Shown here: in pieces, positions 34,801-48,427 of the stretch | Position numbering within the stretch: the first letter of the stretch is position 1 | Layout of the letters: the number at the start of each line of letters is the position of its first letter | Source of the DNA: Merluccius polli | Lineage: Eukaryota; Chordata; Actinopteri; Gadiformes; Merlucciidae | Assembly: GCA_030340625.1 (NCBI GenBank) | Contig: JAOPHQ010000920.1 | Location: 30,001-94,000, forward strand | Length of the DNA: 64,000 nt | Direction: 5' to 3' | Notes under the pieces: generated by a model | Told to the model about the DNA's origin: nothing | Seen by the model: only the letters and a program-made list of their open reading frames with translations | The model's database searches: none | Translations under genes and position numbers: made by a program

Positions 34801-37800
34801 CATGCATTGTGGCTGCTAAGTAAGACGCCGTCACAGTGTCATGGCAGGTAGAATTGAGTACAGAATCCAAGTATGGAGATTTAGCGGATTAACGCAGACG
34901 GGCAGAGTCTCGGCGGGTATTTAAATTGAACGGGGCCGGGAGCCGCTGCAGTCTGCTGTACACACCTTGTCAAAAGATCTGAATCATGAAGCGACCCAGG
35001 GTCCCTCCACCGGCTCCCCGGCGCCGACATCTCTATCGACAGACTCGGTCTTCCCCGAAAGCACGAGTCAGCTTTTATTCAGACCCTCATTATGTGCTGC
35101 TGCGCGAGTGTTTAAATAAGTGTCACATCTTTACAGCTTGTTTTATTGGTGTTTATCAAAGATTATGTTTAATATAACACCGGCGTCGTTAAATACTTGA
35201 TCCTGATTGGTCGATAACGATCCGAGCGCGCGCGCCTTGTCTTTCAATGACGGGACACCTCTGCCTTTTAACAGCTCTGAATCAATGCGCTACAAATCTA
35301 ATATTAACTGTCAAATACAATCGACCAGGCGTTTCCTTGACAACGCAAAAACAGGGGAATATTTTCATTTCAGCTGATTAAGAACAATAAAAATCGACAA
35401 AAAGTCAATAAAAAGAACAATACAATTATAAGTTAAAGTCACTTATATCGAATCATTGTTGGTAGATGTGGTATAAGCTGAATAAACCATGATGGGGTGT
35501 CCCATTATTGGAAAGTAATGTACGGCGGGGGTGGTTGCCACCGGCCTTACATCTTTATATTATTGTTTCCACACACTTCACAGTGAAACAATGACGTTAA
35601 ACGCATCGCTGTCAACAAGTACAGGCTCAACGCATTAACCTGTACTTACAGAGTAAGTTGTCCAAATATGGACAATCGTATTTAGGCAGAACCTGTATCT
35701 GTATTTATGCCGATCATCAGATAGCAGATGCTCTGCTGATTGCTATCAGCTGTTCATTTCCTGCTGATTGGCAGCAGCCTGTTACAGCAAACAATTAACA
35801 TATCAGGTGACTTACATCAACATCCAATCATTTTCACGAAGACATTAATGCACACTCAAGTTAGATTTTATGTCAACCGTATTTTCCGCCGGCTTTAAAT
35901 TCCCCCGGCCACATCGCCGCCTCCTCCTTCTGTTGTTTGTGTTTGAATCCTGTGTGATTATGCCAACTCGGCACTATTAACTTACTTCTGCTGTGAGGAT
36001 TTATGAAACTGGGCGCCACATATCAAATGAATCACATGGCTCAGCATGCTTCCCCGGCTCTCTCTCTCTCCTACAGCTGTACTACGGATGAACATGCGGT
36101 CGTCTTTATAATCTATGTGGAAGTTGCACAAGGGGGACGTTTTTTTAATAGATCTCCAAGCGGGCGATATATTTAATCTGATTGCATAAAATCGAGCAAG
36201 AAAGTGATGTAATGGACTGTAATACACACTTGACAACGGCCGTATCCCTCTGATGTAAGTGACTGTCTGTACCACTGTGTCTGTAGAAAATAGGTCCACA
36301 GCAGGTGTGTGTGTGCCTGCAGCACACCTGGGGCCGCATGCACCGGAGTCTGCGTAGGCGTCTGCACGCGAATGAATGCTCAGCGAGAAAGTTGGAAATC
36401 TGTGTATGCGGAGATTTTGAATCCGAGATATTCAAACAACGGCACAGGGTTTTTACGAGGGTTAATAGGCCTACCCCACCGATTGTCCTGAGGTTGTCCA
36501 CACCCCCGTCAACTCCCATATTTAACCACACATGTTTCTATAGGGACGCCCGTATTTACCTGGGTGTCTCAATAACCTGATTGCGCAATCAGAATCACTC
36601 AGAAGAGCGCTGTTTCATTCATTTACCGTATGATGCGAAGGGAAAGTTTAAAAAAATGGTGAAAGTGGCCACTGCAAATTGCGTTTTAATGTCGGCCTGT
36701 TCGACTGCAGCGTACGGGAAACTGTCTGTTATTCCCATTGTCTGTCTACCCAAAAGTTCCTTTATCATAATGTCTCTTTACATTCACTATCTCTCTCTCT
36801 GCCATTTGTCATATCTGACTGACTGACTTCCGGCGCTGCGTACGCGTGGCGTCCAGGATGCATCGACATACACGTGTATTTTCACCTCCCAGGTTTTTCC
36901 GTGCTGTGCGTGTTTCTGAGGGCACTTCTCGGTGCGGCGCCATTTATTAATCCGGCCCCCGGTGTGCCGTAATTAGTGCCATCATGCAGTCCAGTTCTGC
37001 TGAAGAGGTGTAGTGGAGATATTTCTCAGGTCCACACTGCACCTGTATAACGAGACTTTCTTCTCTTTTTTTTTAACGAATGTGTGCGTTAAAATAACCC
37101 AAAACAACACAAACAAACATTCATTCTGGGTTTTCTTTTTTAAACACATTTCTTTAAACAGGGACAAAAATCGCACAGCGGGGGATTCAGACGGAGATCC
37201 CAGCAGCGACGCCACATTAGACTGCGGTGACTTAACCGACCGCCGCAAGAGTAATGATCTGTATGAGTCTCTTCTATTGCTGTGTTCATAACCCAGCAAT
37301 GACACGACTACACCATGTACACACACACACACACACACACCCGCAGGTGAGTGCGGCATGACGTGTGGGAGAACTAGTGGGAGAACAAGAGGCACTCAGA
37401 AAGCGGACGGTTTTTTTCAGCTCGCCACCGCCGGTGCAACGCTTGAAGAGCGACCGACCTCCGAGTGGAACGAGGCTCGGCGCTCTGAGACGCCGGAGAT
37501 CGGCGGCAGAACGGGACGGTGTGTGACAGACGGCTAACTGATGTGTGTTCAATGTTGTCCTGTTTTTGTAATGTTTTTCACCGGCCCGAAAATGGGACCA
37601 GCGGTGATGAGTTATGGCCCCCCCGAGTATTGATTTGAGACTTTTGTTTTCTTTTTTCGATAAGAAAGTTAGATTGTCTTATTGTGATTAGTGTATAATG
37701 TATGTGTATGCAAGTGTGTGTGTGTGTCCATCTCTGTGTGTGTGTGTGTGTGTGTGTGCTCATAGATTATTTCCTCTCATGCCCGTCGGCCCCTCTACAG

Positions 37801-38289
37801 GGATCATTGGGTTTTTTATTTCCAACCCGACTTTAATTATTTGGTGCGGGCAAAGGAATACCGCACAAAGTTCAACGGTGTATACGGAGCGGCGTCCGGC
37901 GAGGTCGCCGTCCCGCAAAAACAGCAAACAATACGTTTCGCGAAAATGGCAGCGAGATGTTTGCAGATAGCGTGTGGCATTTAAACATCGCCGAAACACT
38001 AAACACACTTCTGAAAGGCCCGTTGTTACTCATAGGTCAGATTTTTTTTCCTTCCCTCAAAACCTATTAAACTTTTTTAATTTTTTTTTTTAGGTTTGTC
38101 GAAATGACATTCAAATGTGCCGGAAAAAAAGTTGATTACTTTCTCTGCATACCAAGTGCATGGACACAACTTGGAAACAACAACAACATATCCCTTTTGG
38201 CGACTACTAGTTATAAAAGGAAGACGGACGGACGGACGGCGCCGGTCTCCTATCGGCGTGTTGTCTCTCTCTCCTCCACGCCCCTATCT
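34801..38289. other. unique non-coding DNA
   Basis: No gene is recognised in about 3.5 kb. Simple repeats are few: CT at 36060-36070, CA at 37320-37340 and GT at about 37715-37758. AT-rich unique patches lie at 35200-35480 and 35780-36000. Open frames of 60-137 codons show no recognisable domain. Confidence 0.5.
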
Positions 38290-38613
38290 GGTCTCCACAC
38301 TGCACTACTCTATTTATATTTCTGTTTCTGTGGTTTCAAATTCACAATTCATTTGCACTACTGTTAGTTTATTTATATTTATTTATAAAACCATGTTGCA
38401 CAGTTTCATCTATTGCACCACTGCATCCCTGCATCTTATATTGTGTATATATTTTTGTACATATTTTATCTTATTTTTTATTCTTTAATTTCTTGATATT
38501 CTTATTTTCCTTTTACTCTGTTTAGGTAAGTGCACTATATGTACCATTGCTGCTATGACAACTGAATTTCCCTTCGGGGATCAATAAAGTTTGTATCTAT
38601 CTCTCTTTCTCTC
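38290..38613 (+). mobile_element. LINE 3' tail (L2-like)
   Basis: The end reads 'gaatttcccttcggggatca' then ataaagt and TATCTATC-type repeats. This is the 3' end of an abundant fish LINE family (L2-like, from memory) whose tails finish GGGGATCAATAAAGT(ATCT)n. Upstream AT-rich DNA with 'ttgcacactg'-type words from about 38290 is probably its 3' untranslated part. The copy is strongly 5'-truncated and has no coding region. Confidence 0.6.
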
Positions 38614-40733
38614 TCTCTCTCTCCCAAGAAGTTTCGCCGCGTCGGCTAATAAAAGTTATCTGTATCTATCGGAGGCCGCCGTCTCACAGATAACGCTAAA
38701 ATGCGTTCGCCATTTCGTTGTAAATGGCGGCCAGAGCCTCCGGAGAACATGGCCGCCGGCGAGACGCGAGAGACGAGCGCATCAGAAATGTCGAAATGGA
38801 CCGGCAGGTAGATTTGAGCCGCTGAGTAACCGGACCAAACTGGACCGAATCATTTTTTCCTCGGCGGCGAGTCATTTTTGATTCGGGCTCCTTTTGTATG
38901 TACCGTACGTTTCTATTCGTTTGTTGTTCTTCTCGCGGCGGCGGCGGCGGCGGGGGGCCGGCTTGCCTGATTTGCCCCGGCGACGAAGGGGGGGAAGCGG
39001 CAACGTGCAACGGGCGCCGTCTCAGCATGGGGACATCTAATGTCCGCCAGCGTTTATATCAATTACACGCGGAAGCAGAAGACAGACGTTTGACCAACGC
39101 CATGAGGGGTCAGGAGGGGGTTTGGAGGTAAAGATCATTAGCGGTAACAAGCTTTATTTGATTTGTCTTCCACCTTCGTCCCCCGTTTTCATTAGATCTT
39201 TCACCAAAACAGCCGTCTCTGTTTTGGGTGAACCGTCTCTCGGACCGCGACGTCCTGACCGTCCGTTTCCGTTGGCTTCTCCTATCCGTCGGCCAGCTCA
39301 CCGCTTCCCCTCTCCACTCCGGTTTCCCCGTATAGTTTCCAACCACGGGTCAGCGGTTCAGACGACAGGATTTCAATCACGATCTGGTGACCGCTCGGCG
39401 CTGTCTTGTTTCCTAAACGTCAAAACCTACAAACTGGAGCGCCGCCAGTCGGCCCGATCCTGGAGATGTCCTCCTGGCTCTCGCGTGGCAGACGGCCGTC
39501 TGGCCATCACTCTCTCCCCCCCGCCGGCCCCCCGGGGAGCTCCTCTATTGCTCTTGGTTTTTGTATTTCTCACTCTTCTTCTTCATTTTCCGCTGCCTTC
39601 TCGGTCTGTCGGCGTTGGTTTCTAAATTGAATGTGCCCAAAGGCACACTGTACAAACAAACGGTGGGACGGTTCAATTCTTTTTTTTCTTGAGCACCGAT
39701 GCATGAGTCTCATGATTGAAAATATATGCAGAACGACAAATGTATCAAATAAACGCGGTGTATGTTTTGAAGTAACCCTTTACCTGTCATTATAATGATG
39801 ATGTTTGCATTTTTGAATGTAACAACATTTCAGCCTATATGAACAACATGGGCCTTTATCCACTAGTCCTGCTAGTTTTAATAATAGTCACAGTTATGGG
39901 AGGCCCCCTATCTCTAGGATGGGTTAGGGCTTGTATAGAGCTTGTACATCAGAATGCATCATGGGATTTTTTGTTGGCGATGCCATATTGAGAGGACTCA
40001 AGAGAGTTATAGTGCTGCAAAATCAATGTAAATGTACCGTAACCCAGGCTGATGAAAACATGGCTTTGCCTCACATTATAAACACTGTGGCAGTTTCAAA
40101 CACAACAATGTCTCCCCATAATGACGAGTCATTTCACGATTAATTACTAAAAAATGCCCCAAAAAACATAATAATAACTATAACTATACTACTAATAATA
40201 ACTACCGATGTAATAACTGACATTCCTGTGTTTCCAAAATGGAGGCGGTCAATGCGATGTAAAAGCCCTACTGGGGGATATCAACACACCTAGAGGAAAC
40301 CCATGTGAACAAGCGGACGCCTAATGCATAAACATGGCAATAATGCAATCCTCAAGAGATTGGAGGAGTTTACCATTAGTATATTGGATTTGGAAAAAAA
40401 AACACAGATCATTGTTATCAGCAGCTGGCAGTCCACCATGAAATGCAATCCCACAGAACAGGTGGTGTGCAGAGAAAGGGAGAAAAAAAACGACCCTATA
40501 TTTTGACAACCTGTCTCCTTGACATGTTTAGGGCCGGGATTTGGAGAATCAGGGGTGGTTCTGCTGTCCTTCCTCCTCCTCCTGTCTCATTTAGCCACAA
40601 TCAAGAACTGGATCCTGTGTTTGTTTCACTAGAAGTCCTCAAAGTCCTCAAAGTAGACGTTGATACCTTAGATACACATGTGGTGTTTTCCAAAGGCATG
40701 AAGGAGCCATTAATGAGCTGGTTACCCTGGGAG
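38614..40733. other. non-coding DNA
   Basis: No gene is recognised. It includes a (CT)n tract following the LINE tail, a CGG patch at 38936-38954 and a CpG-rich part to about 39540. The segment 39800-40730 is AT-rich. It contains 'catcagaatgcatcatggg' near 39947, whose inverse-like phrase 'catgatgcattctgat' recurs at about 56002, hinting at a low-copy interspersed repeat. Confidence 0.45.
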
Positions 40734-41350
40734 CAGTGGTGAAAAGTAACTAAGTACATTTACTCAAGTACTGTACTTAAGTACAAATTTAAGGTACTTG
40801 TACTTTACTATTATTAGTATTTATTTTTTTCTGTTACCATAAAATGTCTACTCCACTTCGTCTCAGAGGCAAATATTGTACTTTTTACTCCACTACATTT
40901 ATCTAATCGCTTTAGTTACTAGTTGCTTTGCAGACTCAGAATAACAACACAAAATATAATATAGAAATTCATTGTATTTTTATATCAATAAGGCATTACT
41001 GCTGCCAATGAGGTAATTTACAAGCTACCCAGCAGTATGTAACATAATATATTAAATCTATATAAATACATTTAAATGAGGTCCACCTTTACCAGCTGCA
41101 ACATTAAAGCAATGAACACATTAATGCATCAATACATGTAATCCAATAATGTATATTATTCTGAAATGGGCCATTCTGCATAATGAGTACTTTTACTTGT
41201 GGTACTCTAAATATATTTTGATGCTCATACTTTTGTACTTTTACCTAAGTAACATTTTCAATGCATGACTTTTACTTGCAACAGAGTATTTCTACAGTGT
41301 GGTATTACTAGCTTTACTTGAGTAAAGTATCCGAGTACTTCTTCCACCGG
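40734..41350. mobile_element. hAT-like MITE of the CAGTGGTGGAAAGTAAC type
   Basis: The left end reads 'cagtggtgaaaagtaactaa' and continues gtacatttactcaagtac. The right end has 'tttacttgagtaaagtat' and finishes 'gtacttcttccacc', the inverse layout. This is the signature of a very common non-autonomous element in spiny-rayed fish (recalled as hAT-type). The element is about 617 bp, has no transposase and is full of TACTT/AAGTA words. The right terminus should read CCACCACTG but is replaced by GC-repeat DNA (ccggcgcgcgcgcg), so the last bases and the target duplication are lost. Confidence 0.75.
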
Positions 41351-42663
41351 CGCGCGCGCGGGGGCATGCTAGCTGACGGCAAGTGTTTTACGTTGCCAAT
41401 CAAGAAGCTGTGAAACAGGTTAACAATTCCATCAACCCCCTCCCTCCAATTATTTACTACTCTACCACACTCATTACTTTCCAAGTGACCCAATTTGAAT
41501 ATCCTTTTGATTGTTTAACGAACCCCCAGCCATGTTCGGCTCCCGCTGTTGCTTACAGATCCTCCGCCGTGGCGCCGCCTCCAGAGCAAACACTTCAACT
41601 CCTACTTTGTTCCTTTAGGTGTTAAACGTGATTCTTTTTATTCTTCCGCCGTCCTTTTTTTCTCAGGGAACTGCCAACGTCTGACGGTTGGTTAGCCACA
41701 GCAACGGCGGCGAAGGCCTCGCTGTTTGTGCCGGCGCTTAATGAGAAAGCCGGACCCTCAACCCGCCGGAGCGGTACTTGGACAGGCCGCGACACGGAAG
41801 ACAAAGCGGGGTTGGCGCACAGCTCTGACATGCATATTGAGAGATATCCTTCCCCAAATGACTCTGTAAACAAGATATGAGGGCACTGGCGGTAACATAA
41901 TTTGCAGAAATAAGTGTCAGAGTGCAGTTATTGCATTATTTAGAGTGCCATAAAGAACCGGGCTATTGATTTGAGTGCAGAAGCGGCTCCCCGGTTATTT
42001 CTGTCATCGTCACTCTCATTAAAGTGATGTATGGCACCTGCTATTCTCCTCCCTGGCCCTGCCCCCCCCCACCCACCCCCGCCACCCCTGCTATTCTTTC
42101 TGCCTCTCGCGTGCTTTTTTTTTCTTCCTTCTTCCAATCACATTTTATGTCCTCTATATAAGTATTGACCGTCGTCCAGCCCTCTATCTCGCGCCGAAAA
42201 AACAAACTTTGAGAGAAACTGAAGACAATTTCAAAACCCGTCAGCCGCCGCGCGACACTCGTTATCTCCAACTGTCCTGTGGAACTGGCGGCCATACGGG
42301 TCGGAAATGCATGCATTGAGTAAATCAAATGTAAACCTTCATTTTAATTTTCGAATTTTGACACAATGAAATTTAAACGGAGTATGTGGGCGGTATGACT
42401 AAACGTATTGCGTGTTCATTCGTGAAACTCCCCCTGCCTTTCGTCTTATCTCCAACAAACTCAAGTAGACGCACCGATTAACACAAACCGTATTTGCATA
42501 ATCTTAAAGACATTTAATTCACAGGCTCAGCTTGTAAATACGCTTTGTGTGGTGATGGGTTTGGTAAACAACGGGCAAACTTGATCGTCACTATTTTAAG
42601 TAATAAGTAAGAATATAGCAAAAATGATGGTAATAATAATACAAATGCAAATCCATATTTTAG

Positions 42664-42695
<32 letters not shown>

Positions 42696-43803
42696 AGTGT
42701 GTGTGTGTGTGTGTGTGTGTTTGTTGGGGGGGGGGGGGGGGGGTCTCCCTAGCACAAGGTCTGGCTGACTTTCCGGGGCTTAAAGATGCTCTGTTGCGGC
42801 AGATGCACAGGCGTCTCCACCGCTAAGCCCGAATAATATTTCCCCCTCTGATGAGGAGATCACCTCAACATTGCCACGCCTGTCTCTTACTCTCCGTAAA
42901 GCGAAGACAAAGCACACATGTATGCACACGCACGATCGCACTCCCACTCCCACGCACACACGCACACACACGCACAAACAAAGAGGCGGTGAAGCACACT
43001 TGATTATCCTGTCTCATCTGCTAAAGCACAGAGTTGATTTAGCAACCATACATTGGAGTAGCATCTAATCTGAGATCTAAGCTTGTCAGGTGGAGCCATC
43101 TCTAGTGGATCATTTGCACTCGGTTGCAGAAGTGTCCTCAGAATGAGGCAATGGCAAATATATGAGTAGAACAAAGACTTGGCCACGTATACACGCAACA
43201 ACAATAACAACGAGCAATATCCATCAGTGTACACAACGAAGAGACTCACACAGGTGGTGTCGTCGTCGTCTCCGAACACAACGCCGCGTGAGTTATGAAA
43301 GACGTGTCTGGAGAAAACAACGTTGAACCTTTCAAATGCCCCTTTCTGGAGTTAAAAGGACTTTTCTAAGATCTAGCCGTGTCTCAATCGAGAGTGCTTT
43401 GGGGACCGCTGCCCGCCGTGTGAGGATAAAGACGAGGTACCTAGGACACATTGATTAATCTCGTCGTCTTTTTTCTCTTTTTATCATGAACAGAATGCAT
43501 TACTTTTCCAATATCCTCCCCGAGGAAGGATCAATATCTTATTCTAGAGCACAAAATATTGTATTGAGCGTCAAGGAAAAAGAAGAAGGGGAAATAAACT
43601 CACGAGAGGTAGTTTGGTTCTTCGTTCTCTTTCCAAGTACTAGCAGCCGCGGTACACACACACGCCTGAAATACTAGGGATTGATGCAAATATACGGACT
43701 TAATGTTGAAATGTGAACATGCTTTATGTGACGACGTCTGGCAGCGACAGGCCCCCGGCTGGGAAAAAAGGTTCATTTAAATCCTTCGTCCTTAGTTTCA
43801 TCT
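41351..43803. other. non-coding DNA downstream of tsnare1
   Basis: No gene is recognised. It includes (GT)n at 42668-42721 followed directly by a run of about 19 G (42725-42743), and CA-rich DNA at 42950-42980. The part 42340-42660 is AT-rich and unique. Confidence 0.55.
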
Positions 43804-43809
43804 TTTATT
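43804..43809 (-). other. possible tsnare1 polyadenylation signal
   Basis: TTTATT on the plus strand reads AATAAA on the minus strand. It is the first canonical hexamer I see downstream of the stop codon at 44567 (no AATAAA or ATTAAA in between), so the 3' untranslated region would be about 760 nt. Hexamers this short are frequent by chance. Confidence 0.25.
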
Positions 43810-44566
43810 TCTCTTACTATAAACTAACCGAGCCGAGATGTTGACTTTTTAAAAAGTGTCTCTCTGAGAAGAAGCCAATAACATATAACACTGAGTGATG
43901 GTAATGTCTTTTCTTGTTGTTATTTCTTATGTTATAAAGAGCACATTTTCTTTTTAGCAGCAGGTTTGTAGCGCAAGGCTGTATCTGGAGAAAATAAAGT
44001 TCCGCTTTGTCAGATAATTGATCTTCTCACAACACATCACTTTGCAACTTTTCAAATTAAATAGCCATTATGTGTGCGAGCGTGAAGTCCATCAACAGCT
44101 CTCCCCGGTTGCCGAGGTAGTTGCACATGCCTCACGCATGACTTGCACATCCATCCGGGGGGGGAGGGGGAGGGGGAGGGGGGAGGGGGGAGGGGGGGGA
44201 GGCGGCGGCCGAAGCGTGGAGAGTGTCACAAAAACAAAACAAAATGGCCGACGTCCAACGCGAGTGCCGTGACCGCGTCAAGAGCGAATGAGCTTCGAAT
44301 CAACATTATGCTGATCATCCGGGCCGCCTCGCGAAGAAAAACAAAACCCCCCGCGCAGTCCCCCGTGTTTGCGGCTTATCGGTCATGCTAGCGAAATGTG
44401 CCGATATTAACTCTCATGATCTTGTCAAACCTAAAACACTCTCCCCCTCCTAATGTCGGATAATATCCGAGTGACGCCGGGCAAACAGACCTGCAGGAAA
44501 TTACTGTCAGCAGTCACGGCGCGCAGATGGATGGGGAGAGGAGCCTTACCATTGTTTGCCGGGAAT

Positions 44567-44662
44567 TCATTTTCGGGCTGAAACAGCGATGATGATGACG
44601 ACGATGATCAGCAGCAGAGCTCCCGCCACCAGGAGGGAGCACTTCCTCTTCCTCATCTGCCT
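44567..44662 (-). CDS. tsnare1: t-SNARE domain-containing protein 1, terminal coding exon
   Basis: This exon is preceded (in gene direction) by acceptor cttgcag and encodes 31 residues plus TGA. It starts RQMRKRKC, a basic linker with a cysteine next to the membrane, which is a possible palmitoylation site. A hydrophobic span of about 20 residues follows (LLVAGALLLIIVVIIIAVSA, residues 10-29), then RK and the stop. This makes the protein tail-anchored, inserted in membranes from the cytosol with almost no lumenal part, as is usual for syntaxins. The basic linker plus an Ile/Val-rich span ending in SARK resembles the C-terminus of TSNARE1 more than that of syntaxin 7 or 12 as I remember them. 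It follows the preceding exon in phase 0. No frame damage is seen. Confidence 0.75.
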   Translation of the reverse strand, partial: RQMRKRKCSLLVAGALLLIIVVIIIAVSARK

Positions 44663-45514
44663 CTGCAAGACGAAGGACAGGCTGTTAGGACACGAACGGT
44701 ACCGCGCTGTGTGTCAGTCCTGCGATTAACGATGACAGTATTGAAACGCTAGTTCACTTGATGGCATGGATTGCATCAATATACTGAACGCTGGTTGGGT
44801 TCCCAGGGATGTAAGTGCAAAAAATAGAACATGGCTGCCGTCAAACTATACAGGCCCGTTTACGTCCATATCAGAATGCATACACACATCAACTCAAGCA
44901 TTCGTATTTGTACGTTCACAAATGTTAAAGTTCCCTCGGTTTCCGACATGAATTGGCGCAATCGGCGATTTTGTTTTGTGCTTCTGGCATTCGCATTGTT
45001 ATCGCAAATCGCGATTGTTCCGGCGTGATGTATTTTTTTTGTGTTAATTTCCCCTCTTTATGTCAATAGCTTTCGCATGAATTTGATAAAATAAAGATTC
45101 AAAAGTGTCCGTCCACGAGGGAAAGCAAATCAACACAAAGGGAGCGCGGCGGGAGCGCCAGGGGTCGAGGGGTTATTTGTGTATTTTTGTGCGCCATGCG
45201 ACATGCCAGGAGTGCAGAGCGAGAGAGAGAGAAAGCACAAAATCTATGTTGTTTTTGAAATGCTCCCCCCGCCCCCCCCTCGTCTCTATTTTCCCCGCCC
45301 CATGTTGGCTGTTTCCTCTCTCTCTCCCTCCCTCTCTCTCTCTCCCTCCCTCCCTCTCTCTCTCCTTCTTCTTCTTTGCAACAAAAGCGGGTGAGAGCGG
45401 CGGCGGCGTTCGACCAGAGCCGGGGCTGGAGTCTTTAAACCCTGACTCGCTTCAAAGCACGGAGAGAGCAATTCATCTTCTTATCTGAGACTCAAAACAG
45501 GCTTTCTATGTGTA

Positions 45515-45515
45515 A

Positions 45516-45552
<37 letters not shown>

Positions 45553-45558
45553 GAAGAG

Positions 45559-45596
<38 letters not shown>

Positions 45597-45621
45597 CGAG
45601 AGCGAGAGAGAGGGGGGAGAC

Positions 45622-45662
<41 letters not shown>

Positions 45663-45700
45663 AGAGAGCGAGAGGGGGGAGACACAGAGAGAGAGAGAGG

Positions 45701-45733
<33 letters not shown>
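45515..45733. repeat. (GA)n array in tsnare1 intron, with (GGT)n end
   Basis: About 220 bp of GA/GC-interrupted GA repeat is followed by (GGT)n up to about 45751. The minus-strand Ser/Leu open frames (for example 45492-46142) come from this array. Confidence 0.9.
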
Positions 45734-46423
45734 GGTGGTGGTGGTGGTGGTAGAAGGGGCAAAAAATGCTGTCGAGTAATTTTCCGTTTAAACGTTCCAC
45801 TCCACAACAATTTGCATAAGCAGCCCTGCGTCTGTGATAAGAAGATTGGTAATTTTCAAAGGCTCTGTGGGGATTGAGAATTAAAAGCCTTCCTCTGCTA
45901 TCTCCCCTCTTGCAGCCGGCCGCCGCAGATTCAGCGGCTTCTCCAGCGGCATTTCTTCCTAAACTGTGCCTTATAAACTTTCCCTCACATCCCTCCCTTT
46001 CCCCCCTCGCTCTACGCCATTCGCCGTCTGACAGCGCCTTCCCCCTTTCCCTTCTGTTTCTTCTCTTCTCCTCCCCTCCTCCCCTCTCTCTCTCTCTCTC
46101 TCTCTCGCTATTTTTTCCTTTTTTTTTATTTCTCTCTATCACTCCCTCATTCTCATCCCAGCAGTGGTGTTATTCAGCGAGAACAGGGGAGTAAATAAGG
46201 CACAGGGCGGGAACAAAGAGTGGCTTATGGACAACAAAAGGGGGAAACGTTACGGTATTTAACCAAAAATAAAATTAAAAAAAAAAAAAAAACGGTAAAA
46301 ATTCTTCAAGACCCGAAGGGGAAGGGAGGCGCGGGGAGGTGAGGCGGCAGTCTGGATGTATGTATGTATGTATACCCGACCGACGCTGACTTAATCCGCA
46401 CACAGGAAGCCGGTCCCTATAGG

Positions 46424-46494
46424 AGCCCCCCCCCCCCCCCCCCCCCCCCGCTTCCCGGGGCCCTAGGACCCCACCCCCCCCCCCCCCCCCCCCC
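46424..46494. repeat. paired poly(C) runs in tsnare1 intron
   Basis: Two runs of about 20 C each (about 46429-46449 and 46472-46493) are separated by 'gcttcccggggccctaggac'. The minus strand is therefore two G20 tracts, with strong G-quadruplex potential on the transcribed RNA strand. The exact lengths in the assembly should be treated with caution. Confidence 0.8.
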
Positions 46495-47696
46495 TGATGC
46501 CCCAGCAAGAGGATGAGTAGAAGGGGTCCTCCCCCTCACACACACACAAACACACACACACACACACCCCCCTGTGTGATCAATCATCCTGACAGGGGGA
46601 AGGCGACCGCATATAGCCCCTGTGTCCCTCTCCGTACTTGCGGCGCCCGGCGCCCGGCGGCGGCGGCGTGCGCGTGAGACGCCGTTAGCGTGTGGAGGAA
46701 AAAAAGGGGTTCCATCGCCACGTATCGTATCGATTTACACAGCGGGCGACCGAGTCGACCGTCCGCCACCCGCCGCCGCCGCCGGCTCATACCTCGCCTC
46801 GAAGCCCCCCCCCCTCCAGTAACACGCACAGTCATCGTCTGTCGTCGTCGTCACCGGTTCACACCCCCGAACCCCCCGCCGCCGCTCTATCCGCACCCCG
46901 ATTGGACGACGTCACCGCAGCGTCGTTTTTCGCCGCCCGCAAAAAGGTCAAGCTGACTCGATGAAGACGAGGAGACGAGACCCGCGTGGGAAATGAGAAA
47001 GCAGGAGCGAGGGATGTACCGCTGTGATAATGAGAGTTAGCTCGCCATCTATCTGAGGGTACGCTTCAAAACACAAAGGTAAAAAAAAAGTGGAGATTTA
47101 TGCAGGACATTTAATCACCCATGAATCAACCCCAAAAGGTAGTCGTGGTAACGCGTCGAAAACCCGTCCAAAACCGCACTTTCACCTCCGAAAGTAATCC
47201 GCGCAAAGTCAACCATTCGACTCATTCGAGCTCATCTCCATCCGTCTTTTTTTCGCGCGGGAATGACGGCCGCGCCGCGCCGCCGCCGCCGCGTTCCTCC
47301 TGCGAGGCAGAGCTGTTTACCTTGTGCGACATGAGAAATGTCTTCATAACACAATAATAATGCGAAGATGATTATGGACATAATATTATTTTCCCGCTTT
47401 ATCGCATCTGGTCGTGGGGGGAAAAAAAATTGGAAGTCCATAAAATAAATAATGTTTTTTCGCCGCAACTGCCTCACTTGTAATCGGCTTATATGCAATT
47501 TACATAAAAATTCAGAGTCCCATGCAGTCACCCTGATTATGATATTTGCTGCAGCCAATAAACACAGACTTCTCTCCCCCCCCCCCTCCCCCCTCCCTCC
47601 TCCTCTAGGAGGATGTCCCACAGGGGCTTTGCCACCCCTTAGTGAAAGGACACAAGAATCATCCATCCATACAAACAAAACACATACACACAAGCA

Positions 47697-47722
47697 CACA
47701 GGCACGCACACACACACACACA

Positions 47723-47760
<38 letters not shown>

Positions 47761-47785
47761 CACACACACACACACATGCACACAG

Positions 47786-47846
<61 letters not shown>

Positions 47847-47928
47847 GTAGTATTTGTCCATGGGTTGTAAAAAGGGGACAATTTATCTATGAATTTGTTA
47901 ATGTGTGTGTGTGTGTGTGTGTGTGTGT
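47697..47928. repeat. (CA)n array and (GT)n tract in tsnare1 intron
   Basis: CA repeat runs from 47697 to about 47841 with ATGCACACAGGCACA-type interruptions, then a (GT)n tract sits at about 47902-47928, some 60 bp away. The CA and GT arms are inverted relative to one another, so the transcript could fold a long CA/GU-rich stem here. Confidence 0.85.
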
Positions 47929-48396
47929 TTCGATAAGCGATGGATTTTAAACCGCTCCTTTTCGGCGCCGTTACGTCTCCCCCTCCATGTCCTGCGAGAA
48001 ACCTGCGCGCTTATATTATCTTTAATTCAACCTCGAGCTAAACTGTGTTTCATTGATTCCCCTCTGGTCCCCGGAGGGAGAGGCCTCCTTGTCAACACAA
48101 GAAGATGGATGGATAGTTAAGTTTCTGCACTAACCCCCCCCCGCCCCCCCACTCACCCCTCCCCCCCCCCTCCCTCCCCCCCCTCATACCTAATTATAAA
48201 ACAAAAAAAAAACAACTGTTAATTATTCTGTTGTTTGAAACGACTCTGGTATTCCTGTTTGCTTAAGTACACGGACATTTATGCTCAAGTGGTAATGACA
48301 GCCAATATCACCCAGCAATCAGCCGGAGTTGCTCCTGCTCCGCTGCACACGGCTGGCGTGACAGGGCATCAGTAACGTTGTAACTCGCAGAACTCG

Positions 48397-48427
<31 letters not shown>

